From contig NZ_AZWO01000004.1 in assembly GCF_000514775.1 (NCBI RefSeq), positions 196,089 through 260,088 of the forward strand: a stretch of DNA of 64,000 nucleotides. The letters run 5' to 3'. The notes under the pieces were generated by a model. That model was not told where the DNA came from, searched no databases, and saw only the letters and a program-made list of their open reading frames with translations. Shown one piece after another: positions 24,715 through 35,190 of the stretch. Position 1 is the stretch's first letter; each line of letters starts with the position of its first letter. The DNA comes from Salinispora pacifica CNR114 (GTDB taxonomy: Bacteria; Actinomycetota; Actinomycetes; Mycobacteriales; Micromonosporaceae). Position numbers and translations under genes: made by a program.

Positions 24715-25746
24715 TCAGGAGTCGACCCGAGTGGCGGTTGCTGGTCCGGGCCCCCGGGACCGCCCCCGACGCGCGAGCACGAACCCGGCCCCGGCGGCGA
24801 GGAACCCCACCACCAGGACGCCGATCGGCAGGTAGCGACCGAACAGCTGCAACTGCGCCCGACCATCTTTGGCCTGTTCGATCACCGCGTCGGCGGTGGC
24901 ATCGTCGTACTGGAAGGTGGCGTTCAAGATGACCACCGGCGGCCCGACGTCTGGCACCAGCTCGTGATGCTGCTGGTCGCGGTAGCCAAGAATGCCACCG
25001 GTCATCGGCTCCACCCAGAGCGTGCGGGAGGCGCGGTAGCTCATCGTTGCGCCTGTCGCCTCCGGTGCCAGGAAGCCAAGCAACTGGGCCAGCGCCTCCT
25101 CGTCCATGTCGAGGCCCCGCTGCGGGATGGTCTGTTCGAAGCGGTACGTCTCCAGGCCGGCAATCTCCTCCACGCCCTGGTACCGCATCGGCAGCGACTG
25201 CCGCAGGGTGCTGTCAAAATACTGGTAGGTCTGCTTTTTCGTATCGAAGGGGAACAGGTACAGCTGCCCGCTGTACGCGATGTTCCCCGCCTTGCACCCG
25301 GTGGCACCCAGCTCCTCGGCCACTACGTCGTTGTAGCACTGGCCCTCCCACTCGGCGGCGGCGCCGGACACCCGGTCGAGGGCGATGCGGCTCTCGGACC
25401 GCTCGACCGGCAGGTCCCGATCGACCCAGTCGGTCGCTTGATACACGTTCCAGATGAGAGTTTCACCCGCGAGGCTTCCGGTGAGCTCTGCGGCGGTGTC
25501 GTTGTCTGGCTTGATGCCGGTGGCCGAACGCAGAGTACCGGTTTCGACGGTCACCGCGGGGTCACCGTTGGGCAGCGTCCGGGCGCTGACGAAGGTGGCT
25601 GATGGCGCGACCACCACGATGTCTGGCGGTGTCACATCGTAGGGCACCTGCTTGAGCGCCGGCACGATCAGCCATACCAGGCCCACGGCTGCGACAACAC
25701 AGAGTAGCCCCAGACCGAAAAGAGCCGCGCCGATTTTCTGTCGCAT
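24715..25746 (-). CDS. DUF3068 (PorA-family) membrane-anchored protein under a KstR site
   Basis: 343-aa protein. One N-terminal hydrophobic helix (about residues 5-27) is followed by a roughly 270-residue extracytoplasmic domain with two cysteines (CYNDVV, GCKAG). A second helix near the C-terminus (about 302-325) ends in an Arg-rich cytoplasmic tail. This is the DUF3068 layout seen in actinobacteria, sometimes labelled porin PorA family; the function is not established. The ATG at 25746 follows GGGAGG by eight bases. A perfect KstR-type palindrome lies 20 bp upstream, so it may belong to the steroid regulon, for example in envelope handling or uptake of sterols (inference). Confidence 0.75.
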   Translation of the reverse strand: MRQKIGAALFGLGLLCVVAAVGLVWLIVPALKQVPYDVTPPDIVVVAPSATFVSARTLPNGDPAVTVETGTLRSATGIKPDNDTAAELTGSLAGETLIWNVYQATDWVDRDLPVERSESRIALDRVSGAAAEWEGQCYNDVVAEELGATGCKAGNIAYSGQLYLFPFDTKKQTYQYFDSTLRQSLPMRYQGVEEIAGLETYRFEQTIPQRGLDMDEEALAQLLGFLAPEATGATMSYRASRTLWVEPMTGGILGYRDQQHHELVPDVGPPVVILNATFQYDDATADAVIEQAKDGRAQLQLFGRYLPIGVLVVGFLAAGAGFVLARRGRSRGPGPATATRVDS

Positions 25747-25766
25747 CAGCACACCCTCCCTTTAGG

Positions 25767-25780
25767 TGAAACTTGTTCTA
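25767..25780. promoter_or_regulatory. KstR-type operator (DUF3068 / fadD3 divergent region)
   Basis: TGAAACTTGTTCTA matches all eight fixed positions of TnnAACnnGTTnnA. It lies 20 bp upstream of the DUF3068 start and about 140 bp upstream of fadD3. Confidence 0.78.
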
Positions 25781-25876
25781 ATCTACTGCCACTTACCCAG
25801 CAGGGAAACCCCTCAGCAACACGCCATTCGCCGCACCGTCATCCACTGGCGCCAATACCCGCTCCCGCGTAGTCTG

Positions 25877-25890
25877 ACCAAGCACTTGCT
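25877..25890. promoter_or_regulatory. KstR2-type operator upstream of fadD3
   Basis: ACCAAGCACTTGCT fits the KstR2 consensus AnCAAGnnCTTGnT exactly. It ends 28 bp before the fadD3 start. KstR2 controls catabolism of the C and D rings (HIP) in mycobacteria and rhodococci, and fadD3 is a core member of its regulon. Confidence 0.85.
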
Positions 25891-25918
25891 TGGCCAACAT
25901 CGTGCCCGGGAGGTCCCG

Positions 25919-27433
25919 ATGATGCCGTCGATCCCAGCGGCCCTGCACCGGGCGGCGCGTGAGTTCAGCTCGGCGCCGGCCCTGGTGGAGCCCGGCGTTG
26001 CGCAGCTGAGCTACGCGGAGCTCCGCGCCGAGGCGCGGCACGTGGCACGGGCTCTGATCGCCGCCGGGCTACGCCCGGGCGATCGGCTCGCACTCTGGGC
26101 ACCGAACTCGACGCAGTGGGTGCTGGCCGCCCTCGGCGCGAGCTACGCGGGCCTCACCCTGGTGCCGGTCAATACCCGGTTCACCGGGATCGAGGCGCTC
26201 GACGTGATCCATCGAAGCGGTTCCAGCGGACTCGTCGTGGTGGACCCGTTCCTCGGCACCGACCGACTCGCCACGCTGCGAGCCGCCGCGACGGCGGAGG
26301 GCAAACAACTCCCTCGCCTGGTCGTGCAAGTGCCCTCCGGTTGGGAGGAGTTCGTATCCCGGGGCGGGTCGGTTCCCGAGCTGGAGGCCGACGCCCGCGC
26401 CGCCGCGGTCAACCCCGACGACCTGAGCGACATCCTGTTCACCTCGGGCACCACCGGGCGCAGCAAGGGGGTGATGAGCGCGCACCGGCAGTCGGTGGCC
26501 GTCGCTGCCGCCTGGGCCGATATCGCCCGGCTGACCCCCGACGACCGCTACCTCGTGATCAACCCTTTCTTCCACAGCTTCGGCCTGAAGGCCGGCATCC
26601 TCGCCTGCCTGGTCAGCGGGGCCGCCATCGTGCCGCAGGCGGTCTTCGACGTACCCCGGGCGATGGCCCTGATCGCGGACCAGCGGATCACCGTCCTACC
26701 TGGTCCACCCACCCTCTACACCAGCCTGATCGGTCATCCCGACGCTCGGCGATTCGACCTGTCGAGCCTGCGCCTGGCCGTGACCGGAGCGGCCACCGTG
26801 CCACCGGCCCTCGTCGATCAGATCCGCACGGAGCTCGGCGCGGACGTGCTCACCGCGTACGGGCTGACCGAGGCGGTGGTTGCGACGATGTGCCGGCCGG
26901 GCGACAACGCGCAGACCGTGGCGCAGACCTCCGGACGCGCAGCGGCCGGATTTGAGATCCGCATCGCCGACCCGGGCGGCGAGGTCCTGCTGCGGGGACC
27001 GAATACGATGCTCGGCTACCTCGACGACCCGGCCGCCACCGCGGCCGCCATCGATGCCGAGGGATGGCTGCACACCGGCGACATCGGGCATCTTGACGAG
27101 CGCGGCTACCTGACCATCACCGACCGGCTCAAGGACATGTACGTCTGCGGCGGTTTCAATGTGTATCCGGCTGAGGTCGAGCGGGCGCTCGCGCAGCTTC
27201 CGGGAGTGGCCGAGTCCGCGGTGATCGGTGTGCCCGACCCACGGCTCGGCGAGGTCGGGAAGGTCTACCTGATCTGCCGCCCGGGTCACTCGCTCAGCGC
27301 GGCTGAGGTGATCGAGTTCTGCCGGAGCCGACTCGCCAACTACAAGGTGCCGCGGTCGGTGGAGGTCCGGTCCGAGCTACCGCACAACGCCTCGGGCAAG
27401 ATCCTCAAGTATCTGCTCCGCGCGGAGAGTTGA
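25919..27433 (+). CDS. fadD3: FadD3-like HIP-CoA synthetase
   Basis: 504-aa ANL-superfamily ligase, closely resembling mycobacterial FadD3. FadD3 activates the C/D-ring propionate HIP (3aalpha-H-4alpha(3'-propanoate)-7abeta-methylhexahydro-1,5-indanedione) as its CoA thioester. Motifs: P-loop FTSGTTGRSKGV, then AHRQS, NPFFHSFGLKAGILACL, VLPGPPTLY, TAYGLTEA, the hinge ITDRLKDMYVCGGFNVYPAEVE and the catalytic lysine in NASGKILKYL. ATG 25919 follows GGGAGG; the next codon is also ATG. It is convergent with hsaB 16 bp downstream. A KstR2 site directly upstream and a KstR site further off indicate control by the ring-degradation intermediate and possibly by sterol-CoA too. Confidence 0.9.
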   Translation: MMPSIPAALHRAAREFSSAPALVEPGVAQLSYAELRAEARHVARALIAAGLRPGDRLALWAPNSTQWVLAALGASYAGLTLVPVNTRFTGIEALDVIHRSGSSGLVVVDPFLGTDRLATLRAAATAEGKQLPRLVVQVPSGWEEFVSRGGSVPELEADARAAAVNPDDLSDILFTSGTTGRSKGVMSAHRQSVAVAAAWADIARLTPDDRYLVINPFFHSFGLKAGILACLVSGAAIVPQAVFDVPRAMALIADQRITVLPGPPTLYTSLIGHPDARRFDLSSLRLAVTGAATVPPALVDQIRTELGADVLTAYGLTEAVVATMCRPGDNAQTVAQTSGRAAAGFEIRIADPGGEVLLRGPNTMLGYLDDPAATAAAIDAEGWLHTGDIGHLDERGYLTITDRLKDMYVCGGFNVYPAEVERALAQLPGVAESAVIGVPDPRLGEVGKVYLICRPGHSLSAAEVIEFCRSRLANYKVPRSVEVRSELPHNASGKILKYLLRAES

Positions 27434-27449
27434 CAGCTGCCGAGGCGCG

Positions 27450-30931
<3,482 letters not shown>

Positions 30932-30978
30932 GAGATCCCCTCCGGTGGCTTGGCTGAGGAACGTGACGATCCCTATAA

Positions 30979-30992
30979 TAGAACACGTTCTA
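30979..30992. promoter_or_regulatory. KstR-type operator, perfect palindrome (hsaA side)
   Basis: TAGAACACGTTCTA is a full 14-bp inverted repeat and the textbook KstR site. It lies 47 bp upstream of the hsaA start in the hsaA/kshA divergent region. Confidence 0.92.
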
Positions 30993-31022
30993 CTTCACGG
31001 CTACTACGCGACCAGCGGGACC

Positions 31023-31036
31023 TTTAACACGTTCCA
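31023..31036. promoter_or_regulatory. KstR-type operator (kshA side)
   Basis: TTTAACACGTTCCA matches all eight fixed positions. It ends 18 bp before the kshA start, so each arm of the divergent promoter has its own site. Confidence 0.87.
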
Positions 31037-31054
31037 TCACAACTGAGGAGCGAC

Positions 31055-32188
31055 ATGACCAATGTCGAGGCAGTACGCACGATCGACAGCGGGGTTCTGC
31101 CCACCAGATTTGCCCGCGGCTGGCACTGCCTGGGCCTGGCCGACTCGTTCCGCGACGGCAAACCGCACGCCGTCGAGGCGTTCGGCACCAAACTCGTGGT
31201 TTTCGCCGACTCGACCGGCACCCTGCACGTGCTCGACGGGTACTGCCGCCACATGGGCGGCGATCTGACGATGGGCACCATCAAGGGCGACGAGATAGCC
31301 TGCCCGTTCCACGACTGGCGCTGGCGCGGGGACGGTCGCTGCACCGCGGTGCCGTACGCCCATCGCGTTCCGCCCCGCGCCCGTACCCGCTCCTGGCCCA
31401 CCTGTGAGGAGAACCGCCAACTGTTCATCTGGAACGACCCACAGGGTGCTCCGCCATCGCCGTCCGCGGCGATCCCACACATCGACGCCGCATTCTCTCC
31501 CGAGTGGACCAGCTGGACCTGGGACTCCATCCGGATCGATGGCGCCAACTGCCGCGAGGTCATCGACAATGTTGTCGACATGGCGCACTTCTTCTACATC
31601 CACTTCGCGTTCCCGACGTTTTTCAAGAACGTGTTCGAGGGCCAGGTAGCCGCGCAGTACCTGCAGACCCGGCCCCGGCCGGACGTACCGACCGCCACCC
31701 GACAGTCCGGGGAGGCGACGCTCCGCTCGGAAGCCGCCTACTACGGCCCCTCCTACATGATCGACTACCTCTTCAACGACTACCACGGCATCGAGATGGA
31801 GTCCGTACTGATCAACTGCCACTACCCCATCTCGGCCAACTCGTTCATGCTGCAGTGGGGCATCATCGTCAAACAACTACCCGGCCTCACCGCCGCGCAG
31901 GCCGACAAGGCGGCGGCGAAGTTCGCGGCCGGGATCGGGGTCGGCTTCCAGCAGGACGTGGAGATCTGGAAGCACAAGAGCCGGGTCGACAACCCGCTCC
32001 TCTGCGCCGAGGACGGCCCGGTGTACCAACTCCGCCGCTGGTACGAGCAGTTCTACGTGGACGTTGAGGAGGTCACCGAAGACATGGTGGCCCGCTACGA
32101 GTTCGAGGTCGACACCAGCAGGGCTGTCGAAACCTGGACCGCCGAGGTGGCGGCCAACCTCGATCGACAAGCCGACTCCGCGTCATGA
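31055..32188 (+). CDS. kshA: KshA-like 3-ketosteroid 9alpha-hydroxylase oxygenase
   Basis: 377-aa Rieske non-haem iron oxygenase. It hydroxylates C9 of ADD/AD-type 3-ketosteroids, which with KstD triggers B-ring opening. The Rieske cluster ligands are C64 and H66 (GYCRHMGGDL) and C83 and H86 (ACPFHDWRW). The mononuclear iron ligands fit D175-x2-H178-x4-H183 (VVDMAHFFYIHFAF). The domain order and length match KshA (about 380 aa). GAGGAG lies 8 bases before the ATG. It is coupled to a small Cys protein and then to kshB, its reductase, in one operon. Confidence 0.94.
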   Translation: MTNVEAVRTIDSGVLPTRFARGWHCLGLADSFRDGKPHAVEAFGTKLVVFADSTGTLHVLDGYCRHMGGDLTMGTIKGDEIACPFHDWRWRGDGRCTAVPYAHRVPPRARTRSWPTCEENRQLFIWNDPQGAPPSPSAAIPHIDAAFSPEWTSWTWDSIRIDGANCREVIDNVVDMAHFFYIHFAFPTFFKNVFEGQVAAQYLQTRPRPDVPTATRQSGEATLRSEAAYYGPSYMIDYLFNDYHGIEMESVLINCHYPISANSFMLQWGIIVKQLPGLTAAQADKAAAKFAAGIGVGFQQDVEIWKHKSRVDNPLLCAEDGPVYQLRRWYEQFYVDVEEVTEDMVARYEFEVDTSRAVETWTAEVAANLDRQADSAS

Positions 32189-32448
32189 ACCGCACCGACC
32201 CGCCCACCGAGCGGCAGGAGTATCTGATCGGCGGCTATGTGGAGCTGTCCTGCGCCCGCTGCGCCGCCCAGGTCCGGGTACGCAAGTCGAGCCCGCAGCA
32301 GACCAGCGTGCAATGGAGCACCAAGGCCACCCGCCGATGCCCCGCGCTCACCAGCGGCGAACAGCGGCACGCACCGGTGCCCACCTGCCCCGACCTGCGC
32401 ACGAGCATTCAGCACGCGGTGCGTACCGGAAGCCTGGGGGTGGCGTGA
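32185..32448 (+). CDS. Small Cys-containing protein between kshA and kshB
   Basis: 87-aa protein with ELSCARCAAQVRVRKSSPQQTSVQW, then RRCPAL and TCPDL: four cysteines that could form a zinc ribbon or bind another metal. The ATG overlaps kshA by 4 bp and the stop overlaps the kshB start by 1 bp, so it is made in step with both KSH subunits. I recall similar unnamed small proteins near actinobacterial Rieske oxygenase genes but no assigned function. A role in assembly, stability or electron transfer of the KSH system is an inference from the position. Confidence 0.72.
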   Translation: MNRTDPPTERQEYLIGGYVELSCARCAAQVRVRKSSPQQTSVQWSTKATRRCPALTSGEQRHAPVPTCPDLRTSIQHAVRTGSLGVA

Positions 32449-33434
32449 TGTACCACCGGCTGCGCGTCATCGACGTGATCGAGGAGACGCCCGATGCGCA
32501 CTCCCTGGTCCTGCGCGTGCCACCCGAGCTGACCACCGAATTCGCCTACCGCCCCGGCCAGTACCTCACCGTCCGCGTGCCGCACGGCCGGGGGATCGTG
32601 GCCCGCTGCTACTCGTTGTCCAGCGCTCCGTACACCGAGACGGACCTGAAGATCACCGTCAAACGGGTACCCGGCGGGCCGGCGTCGAACTGGATCTGCG
32701 ACGACATCCGTGCCGGAGCCAGCCTGGAGCTCATGCCACCGGCCGGCTCGTTCACCCCCGACTCGCTCGACGGCGACCTACTCCTGCTCGCCGGCGGCAG
32801 CGGCATCACCCCGGTGATGTCCATCATCAAGTCCGTACTCGCGGCCGGTCGCGGCCGGCTTGCCCTGCTGTACGCGAACCGCGACCAGCACTCGATCATC
32901 TTCGCCACCGAACTGGCCGCGCTGAGCGAGCTACACGGCGACCGGCTGAGCGTGACCCACTGGCTGGACAGCGAACGCGGCACCCCAGATCCCGCCACGC
33001 TGGCAAACCTGATCAGCCCTTATGCCGGGTGGGAGACCTACGTCTGCGGTCCGGCGCCCTTCGTCGTGGTAGCCCAGGACACGCTACGGCGCGCTGCCGT
33101 GCCGGCTGACCGCATCCAGGTCGAACGCTTCGAGGTCGAGCGGCGCACGGCTGACGACCGCGACGCCACCCTCGAAGTGGAACTCGACGGCCAGACCCAC
33201 CGACTGCCCTGGCCGGCCGGCGTCCGCCTGCTGGACGTGCTGATCGCAGCCGGGCTGAACGCACCGTTCTCCTGCCGCCAGGGCCAGTGCGGCGCCTGCG
33301 CCTGCCGACTGCTGGACGGTCAGGTCGACCTCGCGCACAACGAGATCCTGGAGGAGGAAGACTTCGCCGACGGCTACATCCTCGCCTGCCAGGCCCTCGC
33401 CCGGAGCGACGAGGTGTCGGTCACCTACTACTGA
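32448..33434 (+). CDS. kshB: KshB-like 3-ketosteroid 9alpha-hydroxylase reductase
   Basis: 328-aa ferredoxin-NAD(P)H reductase passing electrons from NADH to KshA. The domains in order are FAD-binding (RCYS at residues 53-56), NAD-binding (LLAGGSGITPVMSI at about 113-126 and YVCGPAPF) and a C-terminal plant-type 2Fe-2S domain. The iron-sulphur ligands are C276, C281, C284 and C314. The TGATG overlap ties it to the small gene upstream. It is slightly shorter than typical KshB. It ends at a hairpin terminator shared with a convergent flavoprotein gene. Confidence 0.93.
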   Translation: MYHRLRVIDVIEETPDAHSLVLRVPPELTTEFAYRPGQYLTVRVPHGRGIVARCYSLSSAPYTETDLKITVKRVPGGPASNWICDDIRAGASLELMPPAGSFTPDSLDGDLLLLAGGSGITPVMSIIKSVLAAGRGRLALLYANRDQHSIIFATELAALSELHGDRLSVTHWLDSERGTPDPATLANLISPYAGWETYVCGPAPFVVVAQDTLRRAAVPADRIQVERFEVERRTADDRDATLEVELDGQTHRLPWPAGVRLLDVLIAAGLNAPFSCRQGQCGACACRLLDGQVDLAHNEILEEEDFADGYILACQALARSDEVSVTYY

Positions 33435-33442
33435 CCAGTCCA

Positions 33443-33475
33443 CCAATCGCCGCCCCGGTCCCGAGCGGCGGTTGG
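33443..33475. terminator. Bidirectional hairpin between kshB and the flavoprotein gene
   Basis: CCAATCGCCGC (33443-33453) pairs with GCGGCGGTTGG (33465-33475) at ten of eleven positions across an 11-base loop. It lies between two convergent stops and would work on both strands as a GC-rich terminator without a clear U tract. Confidence 0.7.
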
Positions 33476-33488
33476 CGTGACCCGGCCG

Positions 33489-35081
33489 TCAGTCGCCGCG
33501 CTCCTGGCCTCGGATCGCCGCGCTTCGGCCCGCCCGACGGCCCGAGAAGACACAGTCGGCCAACGACAGCCCACTGACGTAGTTACGGGAGCAGATGCCC
33601 ACCGCGGTACGGCCGGCGGCGTACAGGCCGGGTACACCCGCGCCGTCGGTACCCAGGGCCTGCCCGCTCTCCTCGTCCACCCGGAGGCCACCGAGGGTGA
33701 GCATGGGTGCGGGCGCGAAGAGCCGGGCCCGCACCGAGACATCGACCAGCGAGTACGGCGGGACGGCCAGGGGCCGAACCTGGTCGACGGGCTTGCCGGC
33801 CGGGTCGGGGCCAGCCGCCTGATAGGCCGTCAGGGTCTCGACCAGCTGCTCGGGATTCACTCCGGCGCGGCGGGCGACCGCCGCTGGTGTCGCCCCGGTG
33901 ACCTGGCCAAAGGTCAGCAGCCACCGGGCCTGCAAGCGCTGGAACCACAGCGTCTGGGCCCGCAGCTGCCGGCGGCACTCAGCGCGCAACGCGCCGTCGA
34001 GCAGCAGCCAGGCCCGCGCGCCCGGCGCGCGCAGGATCGCCTCGCCGACGGCCGCGCCGTAGCGGGACTCGTCGCAGAGCCGTCGGCCATCCCGGTCGAC
34101 GAGCAGGCCGCCGAGCATCGCCGCGGGCGGGGCCAGGAATCGCCAGATGCTCATCCGGTCAAGGTGGTCGGTGGCTGCGCCAGCCGCCACGCCGAGCCGG
34201 ATCCCGGAGCCGTCGTCACCGGGCGTGCCCAGCCGCAGCCCACCGCGGTACTCCGGCGCGTGGGTACGAAGCAGTTCGCGGTCGAAGACGAAACCGCCGG
34301 CGCAGAGCACGACACCGCCGGCCGCCCGGACCCGCAGCCGACGGCCGTACCGCCGCTCCAGCCAGGCGACTGGCCGGTGCAGCGCGCGCCCCAGGGCCGG
34401 CAGGTAGACACCGGGCCGAACCGAGCAACGGTGCAGGAGACGGTGGGCGAGCCGAACCCAGCGGGCGGCACCGTGCAGGGTCCGGCACTCGACTCCGGTG
34501 ATGCGGCCGTCGGGGCCGGTGACGAGCCGCTCGGCCCGGGTCTGCGCGCGCAGCTCGACGCCCCGGTCGCGGGTGGCAGCGGCGAGCCGGGCCGCGAACA
34601 ACCGACCGGAGGTGCCGCGGGCGTGCACCCGGTGGCCGCGTGGGGCAGGTGGTGCCCGGTGAGCGAAGGACGGCTCACTCCCGGAGTAGTACAGGTAGTG
34701 GCGATCGGTTGGATATGAGGTCTTGTATGGACAGAGACTCGCCTCGAAGGGTACGCCGAGGCCGGCCAACCAGTCGATCGCGTCGGCGCTCTGCTCGCAG
34801 AACCGGCGCAGGGTCGCGGGAGAGACGGTGTCGCCGACCTCCTCGCGCAGGTAGTCCAGCATCGCCTGGGGGGTGTCGGTGACCCCGGCCGCACGCTGCT
34901 GCTGGGTGCCGCCGCCGGCATAGATCACCCCACCGGACATCGCGGTGGTGCCGCCGCCGGAGAAGCGGTCGAGCACCAGGACGTGCGCTCCCGCGTCGGC
35001 CGCCTCGACCGCGGCGCAGGCCCCGGCCGCGCCGAAGCCGACCACCACGACGTCGGCCGTCTGGTCCCACTCCTCGGTCAC
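33489..35081 (-). CDS. FAD-dependent steroid dehydrogenase-like flavoprotein (possible Delta4(5alpha)-dehydrogenase)
   Basis: 530-aa FAD-binding protein of the fumarate reductase/KstD superfamily. The dinucleotide motif is VVVVGFGAAGACAAVEAADAG, followed by SGGGTTAMSGGVIYAGGGT, PAPRGHRVHARGT and near the end LYAAGRTAVGICSRNYVSGLSLADCVF. It is not the standard KstD, which is encoded next door. The pattern recalls TesI/Kst4D-type 3-ketosteroid Delta4(5alpha)-dehydrogenases, which convert 5alpha-steroids to 4-ene compounds, but this is tentative. GTG start at 35081 with an upstream GGAGG. It is divergent from kstD across a KstR-type site. Confidence 0.7.
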   Translation of the reverse strand: MTEEWDQTADVVVVGFGAAGACAAVEAADAGAHVLVLDRFSGGGTTAMSGGVIYAGGGTQQQRAAGVTDTPQAMLDYLREEVGDTVSPATLRRFCEQSADAIDWLAGLGVPFEASLCPYKTSYPTDRHYLYYSGSEPSFAHRAPPAPRGHRVHARGTSGRLFAARLAAATRDRGVELRAQTRAERLVTGPDGRITGVECRTLHGAARWVRLAHRLLHRCSVRPGVYLPALGRALHRPVAWLERRYGRRLRVRAAGGVVLCAGGFVFDRELLRTHAPEYRGGLRLGTPGDDGSGIRLGVAAGAATDHLDRMSIWRFLAPPAAMLGGLLVDRDGRRLCDESRYGAAVGEAILRAPGARAWLLLDGALRAECRRQLRAQTLWFQRLQARWLLTFGQVTGATPAAVARRAGVNPEQLVETLTAYQAAGPDPAGKPVDQVRPLAVPPYSLVDVSVRARLFAPAPMLTLGGLRVDEESGQALGTDGAGVPGLYAAGRTAVGICSRNYVSGLSLADCVFSGRRAGRSAAIRGQERGD

Positions 35082-35176
35082 CGCGCCTCCGTGGTGTTCC
35101 GCAGATCAACGTGGTCGGCTGCGCCGACCACGAGGCGGACACCGTCGCCGATCGGTGGTGGCGAGCCGGATAAAAC

Positions 35177-35190
35177 TATAACCTGTTCTC
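35177..35190. promoter_or_regulatory. KstR-type operator abutting the kstD start
   Basis: TATAACCTGTTCTC fits seven of eight fixed KstR positions (last base C). It touches the kstD GTG at 35191 and lies 95 bp from the divergent flavoprotein start. Confidence 0.75.

Noticed and set aside
33477..34718. 413-aa open frame on the plus strand opposite the flavoprotein gene
   Set aside because: The opposite strand encodes a clear FAD-binding protein; this frame is a high-GC shadow.
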